16,086 nucleotides of DNA from Planctomycetota bacterium (GTDB lineage Bacteria; Planctomycetota; Brocadiia; Brocadiales; Brocadiaceae), in the NCBI GenBank assembly GCA_023261465.1, contig JAHFOW010000050.1:1-16086 (forward strand), read 5' to 3'. Shown here piece by piece: positions 1 to 7,703 of this stretch. Within the stretch, counting starts at the first letter, position 1; every line of letters begins with the position of its first letter. Made by a program: the position numbers and the translations under genes. The notes under the pieces were generated by a model, which saw only the letters and a list, made by a program, of their open reading frames with translations, was not told the DNA's origin and made no database searches.

Positions 1-622
1 CAGTTACCGTCATAGGACAATTTTTTTCCTTCGCCAAAGCTGCCATTTGGCCACAATTAGCGGCATGAGCGCCATGTATCAAAGGTCTTTTATCAGCGCA
101 ATTCGTTAGCGCAGCCTTCATGTTATCCACAGATGAACTGCTAAGAATCATACTTAAATGCGAACCACTGCTCACCTTCTTTGCAGCCTCAGCAAATTTT
201 CCCGCATCGTTGCTTTTATTAATGACCGCAACCAGATCAATTTCAATCTCAGTGCCGACCCGGGATATCTTCAAACTGTTAATCTGTTTTAAACGGTCGC
301 TAAAGGCTGTCTCGCTCAAATCATCCGTGATAGTAACAGCCACGCCCGTTGGATGATAAAACTTCTCTTCATGCCTGAACAATACATTTTCTTCACCAAC
401 TTCGACCTTTTTAGCGCCTGAACCGACAGTTACAAGTTTAATTGGAGGAGCAGACGCAGCCCCCAGAATCTTCTTTGCATCCTCGCTCACATCAGGGCAA
501 TCAGAAAGATTCGCCTTTTTCTGGGCTAATTGCATTGCAAACGCCAGACACGTGGGCCGTCCACACTTTTTACAATTTGTCTTAGGAAGTAATTTGTAAA
601 TGTCCAGTCCAGTTAATGCCAT
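1..622 (-). CDS. acsC: Corrinoid iron-sulfur protein large subunit AcsC (partial, 3' end outside window)
   Basis: Large (gamma) subunit of the corrinoid/iron-sulfur protein, which carries the methyl group on cobalamin from methyltetrahydrofolate to acetyl-CoA synthase in the cytoplasm. The first 207 residues are visible. The N-terminal 4Fe-4S domain shows the family spacing CxxCx4Cx16C at Cys17, Cys20, Cys25 and Cys42 (local sequence TNCKKCGRPTC). The rest of the visible part (about 75-207, with LIHGAHAANCGQMAALA near the edge) fits the start of the TIM-barrel domain; the C-terminal cobalamin-binding part lies off the left edge. The family is usually about 440-450 residues. The start ATG at 622 has AAAGGA at 632-637, 9 nt upstream. 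It lies 31 bp after the ClpP-like gene and is the last visible gene of the CODH/ACS operon. Confidence 0.93.
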   Translation of the reverse strand, partial: MALTGLDIYKLLPKTNCKKCGRPTCLAFAMQLAQKKANLSDCPDVSEDAKKILGAASAPPIKLVTVGSGAKKVEVGEENVLFRHEEKFYHPTGVAVTITDDLSETAFSDRLKQINSLKISRVGTEIEIDLVAVINKSNDAGKFAEAAKKVSSGSHLSMILSSSSVDNMKAALTNCADKRPLIHGAHAANCGQMAALAKEKNCPMTVT

Positions 623-653
623 TCTTTAAGATCCTTTCACAATTAAAATAAAA

Positions 654-1292
654 TTACGCCTTTAAATCTTCGCCGGTCAGTATAATTTTATTGACTAATC
701 CATACTTAAGCGCCTCTTCGGCAGACATCCAGAAATTTCTTTTCGTATCAGTCTCAACCTTCTCTATACCCTGCCCGGTTTCAAGTGAAATCAACCGGTT
801 GATCTTCTCCCTGCATTTGAGTATTTCGTTTGCCTCAATCTGAATATCGGAAGCCGTTCCATGAATACCCGTCGAAGGTTGATGTATGAGAATACGCGCA
901 TTCGGCATGCTATACCTGTTTCCTCTTTGTGCCCCCAGGAGTATAATCACGGCAGCGCTCGCCACAACGCCGGTACATATAGCTAGTATCTTCGGTTTTA
1001 CAAAGCGCATCATATCATAAATTGCAAAACCAGCGTCAGCATCTCCACCCGGAGAATTAATAAATACCTTGATAGCGTCATTATTTTCTGCCTCAAGGAG
1101 GATAAGCTGTGTCATGATCTGTTGTGCCATCTTTTTGCTCACTTCATCCGTTACCATAATGGTCCTGGTTTTTAACAGTCGTGAGATTAAATCGCCCCCT
1201 GACTGTTTTTCTTTTGTTTCGCCAGCCCCTTCATCCTGGCTTCCGAAAACGTGCTTCTCTTCCTGAACAGGGAAAGGCAAATCACAAATCAT
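654..1292 (-). CDS. ClpP-family serine protease-like protein inside the CODH/ACS operon
   Basis: A 212-residue protein of the ClpP peptidase family (S14). The family core is clear: VFINSPGG (76-83), AGFAIYDMM, the nucleophile region VVASAA with Ser112, RILIHQP with His137, and MSAEEALKYGLV near the C terminus. Ser112 and His137 have the same spacing as the E. coli pair. At the position of the E. coli catalytic Asp (49 residues after His) it has Asn186 in TDTKRNFW. An Asn at this site is known in some ClpP paralogues such as Listeria ClpP1, so the protein may be weakly active or need a partner ClpP. Residues 1-33 are polar, charged and unlike the usual N-terminal axial-loop sequence. The start at 1292 has GGAG at 1300-1303, 7 nt upstream. 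It sits 39 bp after acsB and 31 bp before acsC, so it is probably co-transcribed. No ATPase partner is in the window. A housekeeping clpP is possible but the position and the Asn argue for a paralogue. Confidence 0.88.
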   Translation of the reverse strand: MICDLPFPVQEEKHVFGSQDEGAGETKEKQSGGDLISRLLKTRTIMVTDEVSKKMAQQIMTQLILLEAENNDAIKVFINSPGGDADAGFAIYDMMRFVKPKILAICTGVVASAAVIILLGAQRGNRYSMPNARILIHQPSTGIHGTASDIQIEANEILKCREKINRLISLETGQGIEKVETDTKRNFWMSAEEALKYGLVNKIILTGEDLKA

Positions 1293-1331
1293 GAATCCAC
1301 TCCAAAATAAAAAATTTATTAAAAAAATTTG

Positions 1332-3518
1332 TTAAATCATCGGCGCCAACGTCAATACCGGGTGATTAACCTTCTGTAAATGATTAAGAACATCTTCCTC
1401 TGTCTGGGCGATAGTCTCGTCCGCTATTTTATCAATGAAATCTTCCCCCAGCCCGAGTACGCCGGCAGTCTCGACGAGCATTTCGCGCAATTCTTCTTTG
1501 AGCGCCTTTGGCATCCACACCACACGGGCCAATCCGCCATCCGCCGAAATGAACTTTCTGCTGCTGAGATAGTACTTACTATGCCCCATGAAACCCGGAG
1601 TTTGCAATCCACCGCCAACCGTACCGGCCAAGGTTGAGAATTTCATACCACAAGGAGTCATCTCGGTAAAATCACGATCCACAACCATGATACCATTGGT
1701 CATAGGAAGCATTGCAGAGATACACTCAAAACAACCACAGCTTGTCATGGGGTCTGTCATAATGCTATACAAACTTACCTTCTCAAGCGACCTGTTTGAG
1801 TTATTCAGAATGAACGTGTTCGTACCTTCCCACTGCCCAACCGATTCATTAACGGTCTTACCCTTTTCAATTGGCTGATTAGGCCCCGTTGGATTAATTT
1901 CATAACCAGCCTTTCCATCAAGCCAGCTCACGGAACCACACAATCCGGAACGTTCCGGTGTTACGATACAGACATGGCTCGGAGCAAAACTCTGGCAAAG
2001 CGTACAACTGTAAAAGAGGTTGACCGATTCGTCCTTCATACCCATTAATCGCGCATCACGCTCTGCATAGGCGGCGCGCACATCTTTCAATAATCTCTCC
2101 ACCTCATCACGTTTTGTATACAGGGTTACCTGTACCTTATCCACGATTGCGCCAAATTCGCCGTGAAACTTTGAGTGAATGATGTCACCGATGTGCTTAA
2201 GCCTGAAACCTGCCTTAAACGCCTCCTTGCTGATGCGATGGCGGATAATATCCCTCTGCCCCATGTGGAATAAGCCCTGAGCCTCGCCAAGGAAACGATG
2301 CATCTGCCGTTCAAAAATGGGCTCGAAGTCCGGCTGCATCTTTCGCCCGGCAACATCCACCATAATCCCCAGTGAAACACCAGGACCGGGCGGTATTTCG
2401 TCTAATTCAGGACCAATAACCTGAATTTTGCCATCCTCGACTTCACCTACTTCTCTGGTACGCACATACTCAAAGGCTGACACACCGGGACCACCGATTT
2501 CTATCTGCATGTCCTCCCTTCGGATTCGCTCACCCTCAAAGGCAGGTCCGTAAGCCACCGGGATATCGAGCTTGTGAATTGAAATCTTCAGGCCGCGTAC
2601 CTCGATACACTTATCAACTATTTTATCAACCGGCACTCGGGAAACAACGTGTTCGTAAGTACAAACACCAGTAGGTAATATTTCCGGAATGTCAATATTC
2701 GTAATCGTCGGAAAGCCGTAATTGATTGCGCCAGCGGCATTCGCATACTGCTCATCGGTAACCGCCGTACCTAATGCCAGCACAAAGGCAAAGATACGAT
2801 TCTTATTATACAGGAGATTCCTGCGGAAGTCGCCGGGCGGCACATTTCCAAAGGAAAGCGCAGCCCTGTTTGCAAATCCCAGTGAATATACAGCAGCAGA
2901 GGTTTCTTTGCCAAAGGGCACAAGGCGGGTATCCCACCCCATTTGCACCCCCTTTTCGGCCAACTGTTCTGCGAACGATACGCCAAAATTATCCGATTGC
3001 ATAAACACATAAAGGTTCTTCTGCTGGAGCTCCCTGGCAATTTTTACGGCAGTATCTGCGTCCGGGGCGCATCCTACAATGGCGGCAAATCCAGGCGCTG
3101 TGCCATCAACGAATTCAATACCACGCTCACGCATGATAATATCATCGGCAGCGCCCAACCATATTCCGTCAACGGGGTGAGGTCCAATTAAATATTTACA
3201 GGCCTCGTAAATTTCCTCTGCAAAGAGCGTTGCCATGCCTGCATCCAGCGTGTGTCCAAGGTAAGGCACCCAGTGTTTTTCTGCAGGCAATGGAGGTAAC
3301 ATACTCCTTGCAATGCCCATTACATATTCGCAGTCTTCAAGCGTCTTTACAGGGATGCCCGTCATGGAATAAATAATAGGCAAATAATACGCTGTGTTGG
3401 GAAATTCCACTTTACAACTGCGCCCTTTTTGCGCAATTGCGTCTTGCAATTTTTTGTCGGCTTTATCTATAATTTGATAGGTGCCACGTATCGCGGCGGA
3501 ACAGATAATCTTTGACAT
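1332..3518 (-). CDS. acsB: CO-methylating acetyl-CoA synthase (CODH/ACS alpha subunit)
   Basis: Acetyl-CoA synthase joins CO from CODH, the methyl group from the corrinoid protein and CoA. At 728 residues it is full-length and of the bacterial type, including the N-terminal domain (about 1-310) that docks on CODH and forms the CO tunnel; archaeal CdhC lacks this domain. The A-cluster ligands are all present: Cys505, Cys508, Cys517 and Cys527 for the 4Fe-4S cube (SCTLCQSFAPSHVC, then SGLC) and the Cys594-Gly595-Cys596 motif for the two nickel sites. Each is offset by one residue from the Moorella thermoacetica numbering (506/509/518/528 and 595-597). The start ATG at 3518 has AAGGGG about 8 nt upstream. 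The gene lies 28 bp after cooS, as expected for subunits of one complex. It should be active as judged by residues. Confidence 0.97.
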   Translation of the reverse strand: MSKIICSAAIRGTYQIIDKADKKLQDAIAQKGRSCKVEFPNTAYYLPIIYSMTGIPVKTLEDCEYVMGIARSMLPPLPAEKHWVPYLGHTLDAGMATLFAEEIYEACKYLIGPHPVDGIWLGAADDIIMRERGIEFVDGTAPGFAAIVGCAPDADTAVKIARELQQKNLYVFMQSDNFGVSFAEQLAEKGVQMGWDTRLVPFGKETSAAVYSLGFANRAALSFGNVPPGDFRRNLLYNKNRIFAFVLALGTAVTDEQYANAAGAINYGFPTITNIDIPEILPTGVCTYEHVVSRVPVDKIVDKCIEVRGLKISIHKLDIPVAYGPAFEGERIRREDMQIEIGGPGVSAFEYVRTREVGEVEDGKIQVIGPELDEIPPGPGVSLGIMVDVAGRKMQPDFEPIFERQMHRFLGEAQGLFHMGQRDIIRHRISKEAFKAGFRLKHIGDIIHSKFHGEFGAIVDKVQVTLYTKRDEVERLLKDVRAAYAERDARLMGMKDESVNLFYSCTLCQSFAPSHVCIVTPERSGLCGSVSWLDGKAGYEINPTGPNQPIEKGKTVNESVGQWEGTNTFILNNSNRSLEKVSLYSIMTDPMTSCGCFECISAMLPMTNGIMVVDRDFTEMTPCGMKFSTLAGTVGGGLQTPGFMGHSKYYLSSRKFISADGGLARVVWMPKALKEELREMLVETAGVLGLGEDFIDKIADETIAQTEEDVLNHLQKVNHPVLTLAPMI

Positions 3519-3546
3519 AAGAAATACCCCTTTAAATCTCTTCTAT

Positions 3547-5505
3547 TTAATGATGTGCTGGCTTACACTCCCTTTCCAGCGCCCTTCTTTCAGCCATGTC
3601 GTAAAGCTTTCTCTCCTTCTTTACATTAATGCCAAGTGCGTCTCTCTTCTTCTCAATGTGATCCATCAGCATCTTGCCTATCTTCTTTAAATCCTTTTCA
3701 AAATCCCACCGGGCGCCAAGCTCCTCTTCCATATCTTTAGTTAACAGCCTTTGCATGTCAGGCGCGCCAGCCACAGGTGAATTCATACCGAAGACGGTAT
3801 AAATGCCGGAAGCTACAAGAAATTGACCAATGGCGATTGCTTTTTCACTCATCCATTCCAGACATGCGCCGGCAACTGGCAAATCGCTTATGTCATTCCC
3901 CAGGCCGCCTTCTTTTACCATTTCGCTAACAGCTATAAGAATACGACTGTTGTCCACGCAGGCGCCGGAATGTAAAACTGGCGGTATACCCACTGCCTCA
4001 CACACCTCCTTAAGCCCTGCGCCACATGCATCTTTCATTTCAGGAATTAACAACCCACCTGATGCACATTGTCCCGCGGCGCAACCTGTAGCTACAACTA
4101 AAAAGTTATTAGCTATCAACTCTTTTGCCATATCTACATACGATGGTTCACATACGCCCGCCTTAGGACTCGTACAACCGGCAATACCTACGACGCCGCG
4201 GATCCTTCCATTAATAATGTTGTCATTGAGAGGCCTATAACTTGCGCGATATTTACCACCTAACATATACTTGATAGTCTCATGGCTAAAACCGGCAACA
4301 AGGTTAGGCTCCGCAGCGCTTGGTATAAACACTTTGGCATTATCACGGTTTTTATAATTTTCTATGGCCATCATGATAATTTTCCGGGCCGAATCAAGGG
4401 CATGTTCATCTTCAAACTCCACATGCTCTGCGCCAAAAATCTTCGCTTTTGATAACGTCGTAATCAGTTTCGTATGGAATTGTTTCGCCGCATCGGCTAA
4501 CGACTGCATTACACACTGTATATCGACAACCATTGCCTCAACAGCGCCTGTTGCAATTGCAGACTCTTGTATCGTCATATGTCCTGCCATAGGAATGCCG
4601 TGCCGTACAAGGAGTTCATTTGCAGTACAGCAAAGGCCGGCAATAACAACACCTTTCGCTCCCACGGCTTTTGCAGCCTTTTCAACTTCGGGATCGTTGA
4701 CGGCGAGCACAATAGCCTCGGCAAGCTGAGGTTCATGACCATGAACAATGATGTTCACATGATCTTTTTTGATAACCCCTAAATTTGACCTTCCCTGCGT
4801 TGGCTTTGGAGTGCCAAACATGATATCCTGTAATTCAGTTGCTATCATACAACCGCCCCAACCGTCAGCCAATGACACGCGCATGGCCTGTTTTGTAAGA
4901 TTCCGATAATCCTGATCGCCACCCATGCCTGTCCTGTGCATGCTCTCCGTAACCTCACGATCAATTGCCCTCGGCGCTATGCCTAGTTTTTCCCATATCT
5001 TCTGACGAGCCTCTGGCGCCCTCTTCAAAAAGAGCAACGTCCCATACGGTTTCCCAAACTCCATCAGCGCCATCTCGCCAACTTCTTCAGCAATCTCGTT
5101 GATTTTGCGATCCTTTGTCTTTACCCCAAAACATTCAGCAACCATCATGAGCTTCTCTACATCTTTAATTCTATAGCCAGGAGCTTCACCCCGTGCCGTA
5201 GAAACTAAAAGATGCGCCGCAGCACGCGCATGGTCAGAATGACAAGCAGTACCGGCGCCGCACATGCGGAGATAATGACGCGCCGCAAAAGTATTCGCAT
5301 CTGCACCGCAAACACCCTTCTTCGGGCCTTTGCCAAATGGATCTATATTACAAGGACCATAATTACAATGTCGGCAGCACAATGCAAGACTGCCATAGCC
5401 GCACTGTGGGAGCTGCGCCTGGTACCTGTCATACATTGTTTCAACCTTCATCTCTTTCATTCTATCGAGCATGATATGGTCTACTGATTTTTGTTTTTCT
5501 TCCAT
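3547..5505 (-). CDS. cooS: Ni-dependent carbon monoxide dehydrogenase catalytic subunit (CODH/ACS beta subunit)
   Basis: Anaerobic CODH (CooS/AcsA), which interconverts CO2 and CO at a Ni-4Fe-4S C-cluster and feeds CO to AcsB. It has 652 residues (family about 630-680). Cluster D ligands: Cys35 and Cys43. Cluster B ligands: Cys44, Cys47, Cys52 and Cys66 (LCCRHC, GPC, GVC). Candidate C-cluster ligands: His257 (HGHEP), Cys293 (GLCCTANE), Cys331 (DIQC), Cys444 (AGCTSPK), Cys475 (TGCAAGQC) and Cys516 (SGACVDNS); Lys555 (SEKAIAIG) matches the conserved catalytic lysine. The histidine relay behind the B-cluster reads His89, His92, Ala95, His98, so its third member appears replaced. The start ATG at 5505 is fixed by GGAGGA at 5513-5518, 7 nt upstream. 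acsB follows after 28 bp, so this is the CODH of a CODH/ACS complex rather than a stand-alone CooS. Confidence 0.96.
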   Translation of the reverse strand: MEEKQKSVDHIMLDRMKEMKVETMYDRYQAQLPQCGYGSLALCCRHCNYGPCNIDPFGKGPKKGVCGADANTFAARHYLRMCGAGTACHSDHARAAAHLLVSTARGEAPGYRIKDVEKLMMVAECFGVKTKDRKINEIAEEVGEMALMEFGKPYGTLLFLKRAPEARQKIWEKLGIAPRAIDREVTESMHRTGMGGDQDYRNLTKQAMRVSLADGWGGCMIATELQDIMFGTPKPTQGRSNLGVIKKDHVNIIVHGHEPQLAEAIVLAVNDPEVEKAAKAVGAKGVVIAGLCCTANELLVRHGIPMAGHMTIQESAIATGAVEAMVVDIQCVMQSLADAAKQFHTKLITTLSKAKIFGAEHVEFEDEHALDSARKIIMMAIENYKNRDNAKVFIPSAAEPNLVAGFSHETIKYMLGGKYRASYRPLNDNIINGRIRGVVGIAGCTSPKAGVCEPSYVDMAKELIANNFLVVATGCAAGQCASGGLLIPEMKDACGAGLKEVCEAVGIPPVLHSGACVDNSRILIAVSEMVKEGGLGNDISDLPVAGACLEWMSEKAIAIGQFLVASGIYTVFGMNSPVAGAPDMQRLLTKDMEEELGARWDFEKDLKKIGKMLMDHIEKKRDALGINVKKERKLYDMAERRALERECKPAHH

Positions 5506-5512
5506 AATTAAT

Positions 5513-5518
5513 TCCTCC
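5513..5518 (-). promoter_or_regulatory. Strong ribosome binding site of cooS
   Basis: GGAGGA on the minus strand, 7 nt before the cooS ATG. It fixes the start and is the strongest Shine-Dalgarno site in the CODH/ACS cluster. Confidence 0.85.
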
Positions 5519-5619
5519 GTTTTACGGTTGATAAATACCCGCTTGATCAGCGAACTTTATCCATAATCTTCAGGCGCTGCATTTATTACCATTTTTTTAA
5601 AGAGTTTTTGGAACGATAA

Positions 5620-5647
5620 ATTATAATTATTAATGAATTGAAATCAA
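5620..5647 (-). promoter_or_regulatory. Candidate sigma-70 promoter for cooS-acsB-clpP-acsC
   Basis: On the minus strand, TTGATT (5642-5647) and a perfect TATAAT (5620-5625) are separated by 16 bp in the 158-bp gap between cooC and cooS. Transcription would begin near 5613, giving a leader of about 105-110 nt before cooS. Only position and hexamers support it; no operator was recognised. Confidence 0.5.
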
Positions 5648-5663
5648 GCAAAAACACAAACTT

Positions 5664-6440
5664 TTACTTCTCCTGTACGCATTCTTCAAGCCTCTTCTTT
5701 ATCTCTCTGACCTCGGAAAGCAATTGGGTGTTTTCTGAAAATGCCGCATTTCCCGTAATATCAGACTCAAATATTTTATTATTTAAGGAAATAAAACCGA
5801 GTAAGGGTATGCCATTCAACCCCTTCTCTATTAACTCCTTGTGTTCCTGTGAAGACACTTTATTACCTACGGCATAAAGCGCTTTAAGTCCAATATCATC
5901 CGCCAGCTTTTTTACCTGAAACGCCGTTTGAATACTCTTTGAACCAGGCTCTACAATTACAATCAGTGCATTGACCGACTTCACCGTAGCGCGCCCAAGG
6001 TGTTCAACCCCCGCCTCCATATCTACAATAACTACTTCATCCCTGTGCACGATTAAATGACTGAGCAGCGTCCTCAAAAATGCGCTCTCCGGACATGCAC
6101 ACCCGCCGCCGCCCCGCTTTATAGCTCCCAATACCATAAGTTTTATACCATCATGTTCCAGCGAGAGCTTTTCAGGCAGGTCAGAAACGGTAGGATTTAA
6201 TTGAAAGAACTTTCCATACTCCTCTGAGGTTGATCCCGTACGTTCTTTTATTAAATCTTTCATCTGACTGATGGGCACAATACCGGATATGTTTTTTATA
6301 CCCATAGTCACCGCTAAATTAGATACAGGGTCTGCATCAATAGCTATCACCTTCTTTCCATTCTCTGCGAAAACCTTTGCCAGCGTGGCTACAAAGGTCG
6401 TCTTCCCAACACCGCCTTTACCCGACACAGCTATCTTCAT
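5664..6440 (-). CDS. cooC: CODH nickel-insertion accessory ATPase CooC
   Basis: MinD/ParA-type P-loop ATPase that helps insert nickel into the CODH (and possibly ACS) active site. The 258-residue protein begins MKIAVSGKGGVGKTT, a deviant Walker A motif with the signature Lys8 and Lys13. IDADP follows at 34-38, and VIVDMEAG (137-144) serves as the Walker B region. Cys114 and Cys116 (GGGGCACPE) form the CxC motif that binds nickel or zinc at the CooC dimer interface, at nearly the same positions as in Carboxydothermus CooC1 (112/114). This separates it from MinD and ParA. The start ATG is fixed by the Walker A position; the upstream AGGA is 12 nt away, so the ribosome site is weak. It lies just upstream of cooS on the same strand, separated by 158 bp. 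Confidence 0.93.
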   Translation of the reverse strand: MKIAVSGKGGVGKTTFVATLAKVFAENGKKVIAIDADPVSNLAVTMGIKNISGIVPISQMKDLIKERTGSTSEEYGKFFQLNPTVSDLPEKLSLEHDGIKLMVLGAIKRGGGGCACPESAFLRTLLSHLIVHRDEVVIVDMEAGVEHLGRATVKSVNALIVIVEPGSKSIQTAFQVKKLADDIGLKALYAVGNKVSSQEHKELIEKGLNGIPLLGFISLNNKIFESDITGNAAFSENTQLLSEVREIKKRLEECVQEK

Positions 6441-6482
6441 AAATGTTGTTTTTCCTATTCTCCCTTGTTTAATCTTTACATG

Positions 6483-6510
6483 TTTGTAATTATTACTTTT
6501 TACTAATCAA
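6483..6510 (-). promoter_or_regulatory. Weak candidate promoter for cooC
   Basis: Minus-strand TTGATT (6505-6510) and TACAAA (6483-6488) are 16 bp apart in the 142-bp gap upstream of cooC. The -35 hexamer and spacer length match the candidate cooS promoter, but the -10 is only 4/6 to consensus in AT-rich DNA. Confidence 0.27.
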
Positions 6511-6582
6511 TATATTTGAAATGTTAGCAAATGTTCATACAATAGCCAAGAAAATTTCGTAATTAGAGCGGTAGATACGCGT

Positions 6583-7416
6583 TCAAGTTTTGATTAATTC
6601 CCGCAAAACATTCAAATTCACTCCATCCATATTATTATCCTTGGGGGTTTCGATGACTTTTGGTATAAGAGAAAATTTGTTCATAATATATCGAAACGGT
6701 TCTAAACCCAATTTGCCTTTTCCGATATGTTCGTGACGATCGAGATGACTTCCCAGGTCTCCCTTTGAATCATTCAAATGAAGAGCACAGAGCGCCTTAA
6801 GTCCCACAATACGGTCCAAGTCTTCCATGGTTGATTCAATACCACACAACGTCCTTATATCATATCCGGCGGCAAAGGCATGGCAGGTATCAAAGCAAAT
6901 TCCCAGCCTTGTAGCGCCTACGCCATCAATAATCTGTCTTAAATGTTCAAACCGGCTACCAACACTCGAACCCTGGCCGGCAGTATTTTCCAGCGCTATT
7001 TGTACAGGTAAATTTTTTGTTCCATGCACTACCGCCTTCAGCGCTTTAACGATTTTTTTTATACCATCCCGCTCGCCAAGCGCCTTTGCCGACCCGGGGT
7101 GGAGAACGGTAAACATGAGACCCAGTTCGCTGCATCGTTCTATTTCATGAATCAAGGCGGTTACCGAGCGTTTCCATAATTCATCGTCGTTGCTTGCAAG
7201 ATTTATCAGATAAGCCGTATGCGAAAAAGCCACTTTAACATCCGAGCCTTTAAACCCATTAATAAAGAGAGCCTTTTCATCGTTAACAATGGTTTTTTCC
7301 TTCCACTGCCTCTGGTTTTTGGTAAATATTTGAAATGTATCAATTCCCAGCGACCTTGATTCCTGAAAGGCATTCTGCAAACCACCACGAATGGAACAAT
7401 GTACCCCTAAAAGCAT
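6583..7416 (-). CDS. nfo: Endonuclease IV (AP endonuclease, family 2)
   Basis: Zinc-dependent apurinic/apyrimidinic endonuclease of base-excision repair, which nicks DNA 5' of abasic sites. The 277-residue length matches the family (about 280). All expected ligands of the three-zinc site are visible: His66 (AFSHTAYL), His106 (VLHPGS), Glu143 (ALENTAG), Asp176 and His179 (CFDTCHAFAAGYD, the family signature), His213 (LHLND), Asp226 and His228 (HLDRHEHIG) and Glu256 (VIETP). Each is 2-5 residues before its E. coli Nfo counterpart. The start at 7416 (MLLGVHCSIRGG) gives the normal N terminus, but there is no good Shine-Dalgarno close by (GGAG is 20 nt upstream). It is on the same strand as cooC but 142 bp away and functionally unrelated, so probably a separate unit. 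Confidence 0.95.
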   Translation of the reverse strand: MLLGVHCSIRGGLQNAFQESRSLGIDTFQIFTKNQRQWKEKTIVNDEKALFINGFKGSDVKVAFSHTAYLINLASNDDELWKRSVTALIHEIERCSELGLMFTVLHPGSAKALGERDGIKKIVKALKAVVHGTKNLPVQIALENTAGQGSSVGSRFEHLRQIIDGVGATRLGICFDTCHAFAAGYDIRTLCGIESTMEDLDRIVGLKALCALHLNDSKGDLGSHLDRHEHIGKGKLGLEPFRYIMNKFSLIPKVIETPKDNNMDGVNLNVLRELIKT

Positions 7417-7504
7417 AGTTCGATATTGTATTTTTTCTCCACCATCGTTAAAATAGGTTTTTTAAATTAGGTCTACGATGACTTTTTATATAACAAGATT
7501 AATA

Positions 7505-7573
7505 CCCACCCCTGAATCCCCTCCTAGGAGGGGACTTCTTTAGTCCCCTCTTGAGAGGGGGTTGGGGGGTGTG
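7505..7573. repeat. REP-like imperfect inverted repeat (32-nt arms, 5-nt loop)
   Basis: The two arms 7505-7536 and 7542-7573 pair along their full length without gaps around the loop TTCTT. There are three mismatches (7506/7572, 7514/7564, 7524/7554) and a few G:T pairs. Each arm contains its own palindrome: a perfect 16-bp CCCCTCCTAGGAGGGG at 7518-7533 and the near-perfect CCCCTCTTGAGAGGGG at 7545-7560, so a cruciform with secondary arms is possible. It lies between the divergent genes nfo and lnt, so it is not a simple terminator of either. The C-rich/G-rich composition differs sharply from the AT-rich flanks. I recall similar elements being scattered in many environmental bacterial genomes, but only one copy is in this window and no transposase is nearby. 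Confidence 0.8.
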
Positions 7574-7592
7574 TAAGGTAATAACAGAAAGT

Positions 7593-7621
7593 TTGAAATT
7601 CCTATACATTTACATTAGAAA
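7593..7621 (+). promoter_or_regulatory. Weak candidate promoter for lnt
   Basis: TTGAAA (7593-7598) and TAGAAA (7616-7621) with a 17-bp spacer lie between the hairpin repeat and lnt, about 80 nt before the TTG start. The -10 hexamer is only 4/6 to consensus. Apart from this and the repeat, I recognise nothing else in the 287-bp region 7417-7703. Confidence 0.25.
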
Positions 7622-7703
7622 TGCACAGGTAGAGACTCAATTGTTAAATGTTATCCTGTAAAAGAACTTTTTTGAATAAAATTATACGATTTTCACAAAA
7701 TCC

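Noticed and set aside
1305..1331. AT-rich inverted stretch between acsB and the ClpP-like gene as a terminator
   Set aside because: It is almost pure A/T with no GC stem, and the next gene follows on the same strand with a good ribosome site.
3830..4240. A 136-codon open frame on the plus strand opposite cooS
   Set aside because: It lies wholly antisense to a well-supported cooS, the product resembles no family, and no good ribosome site was noted. Similar open frames at 4364-4729, 1588-1878 and 2722-3012 were rejected for the same reason.
6877..6897. Possible heme motif CFDTCH in endonuclease IV
   Set aside because: The spacing is CxxxCH, not CxxCH, the protein is cytoplasmic, and His179 is a zinc ligand within the family signature.
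7505..7573. The hairpin repeat as a rho-independent terminator or CRISPR unit
   Set aside because: It sits between divergent genes and neither arm is followed by a clear T-tract in transcript orientation. It is a single unit with no spacers.
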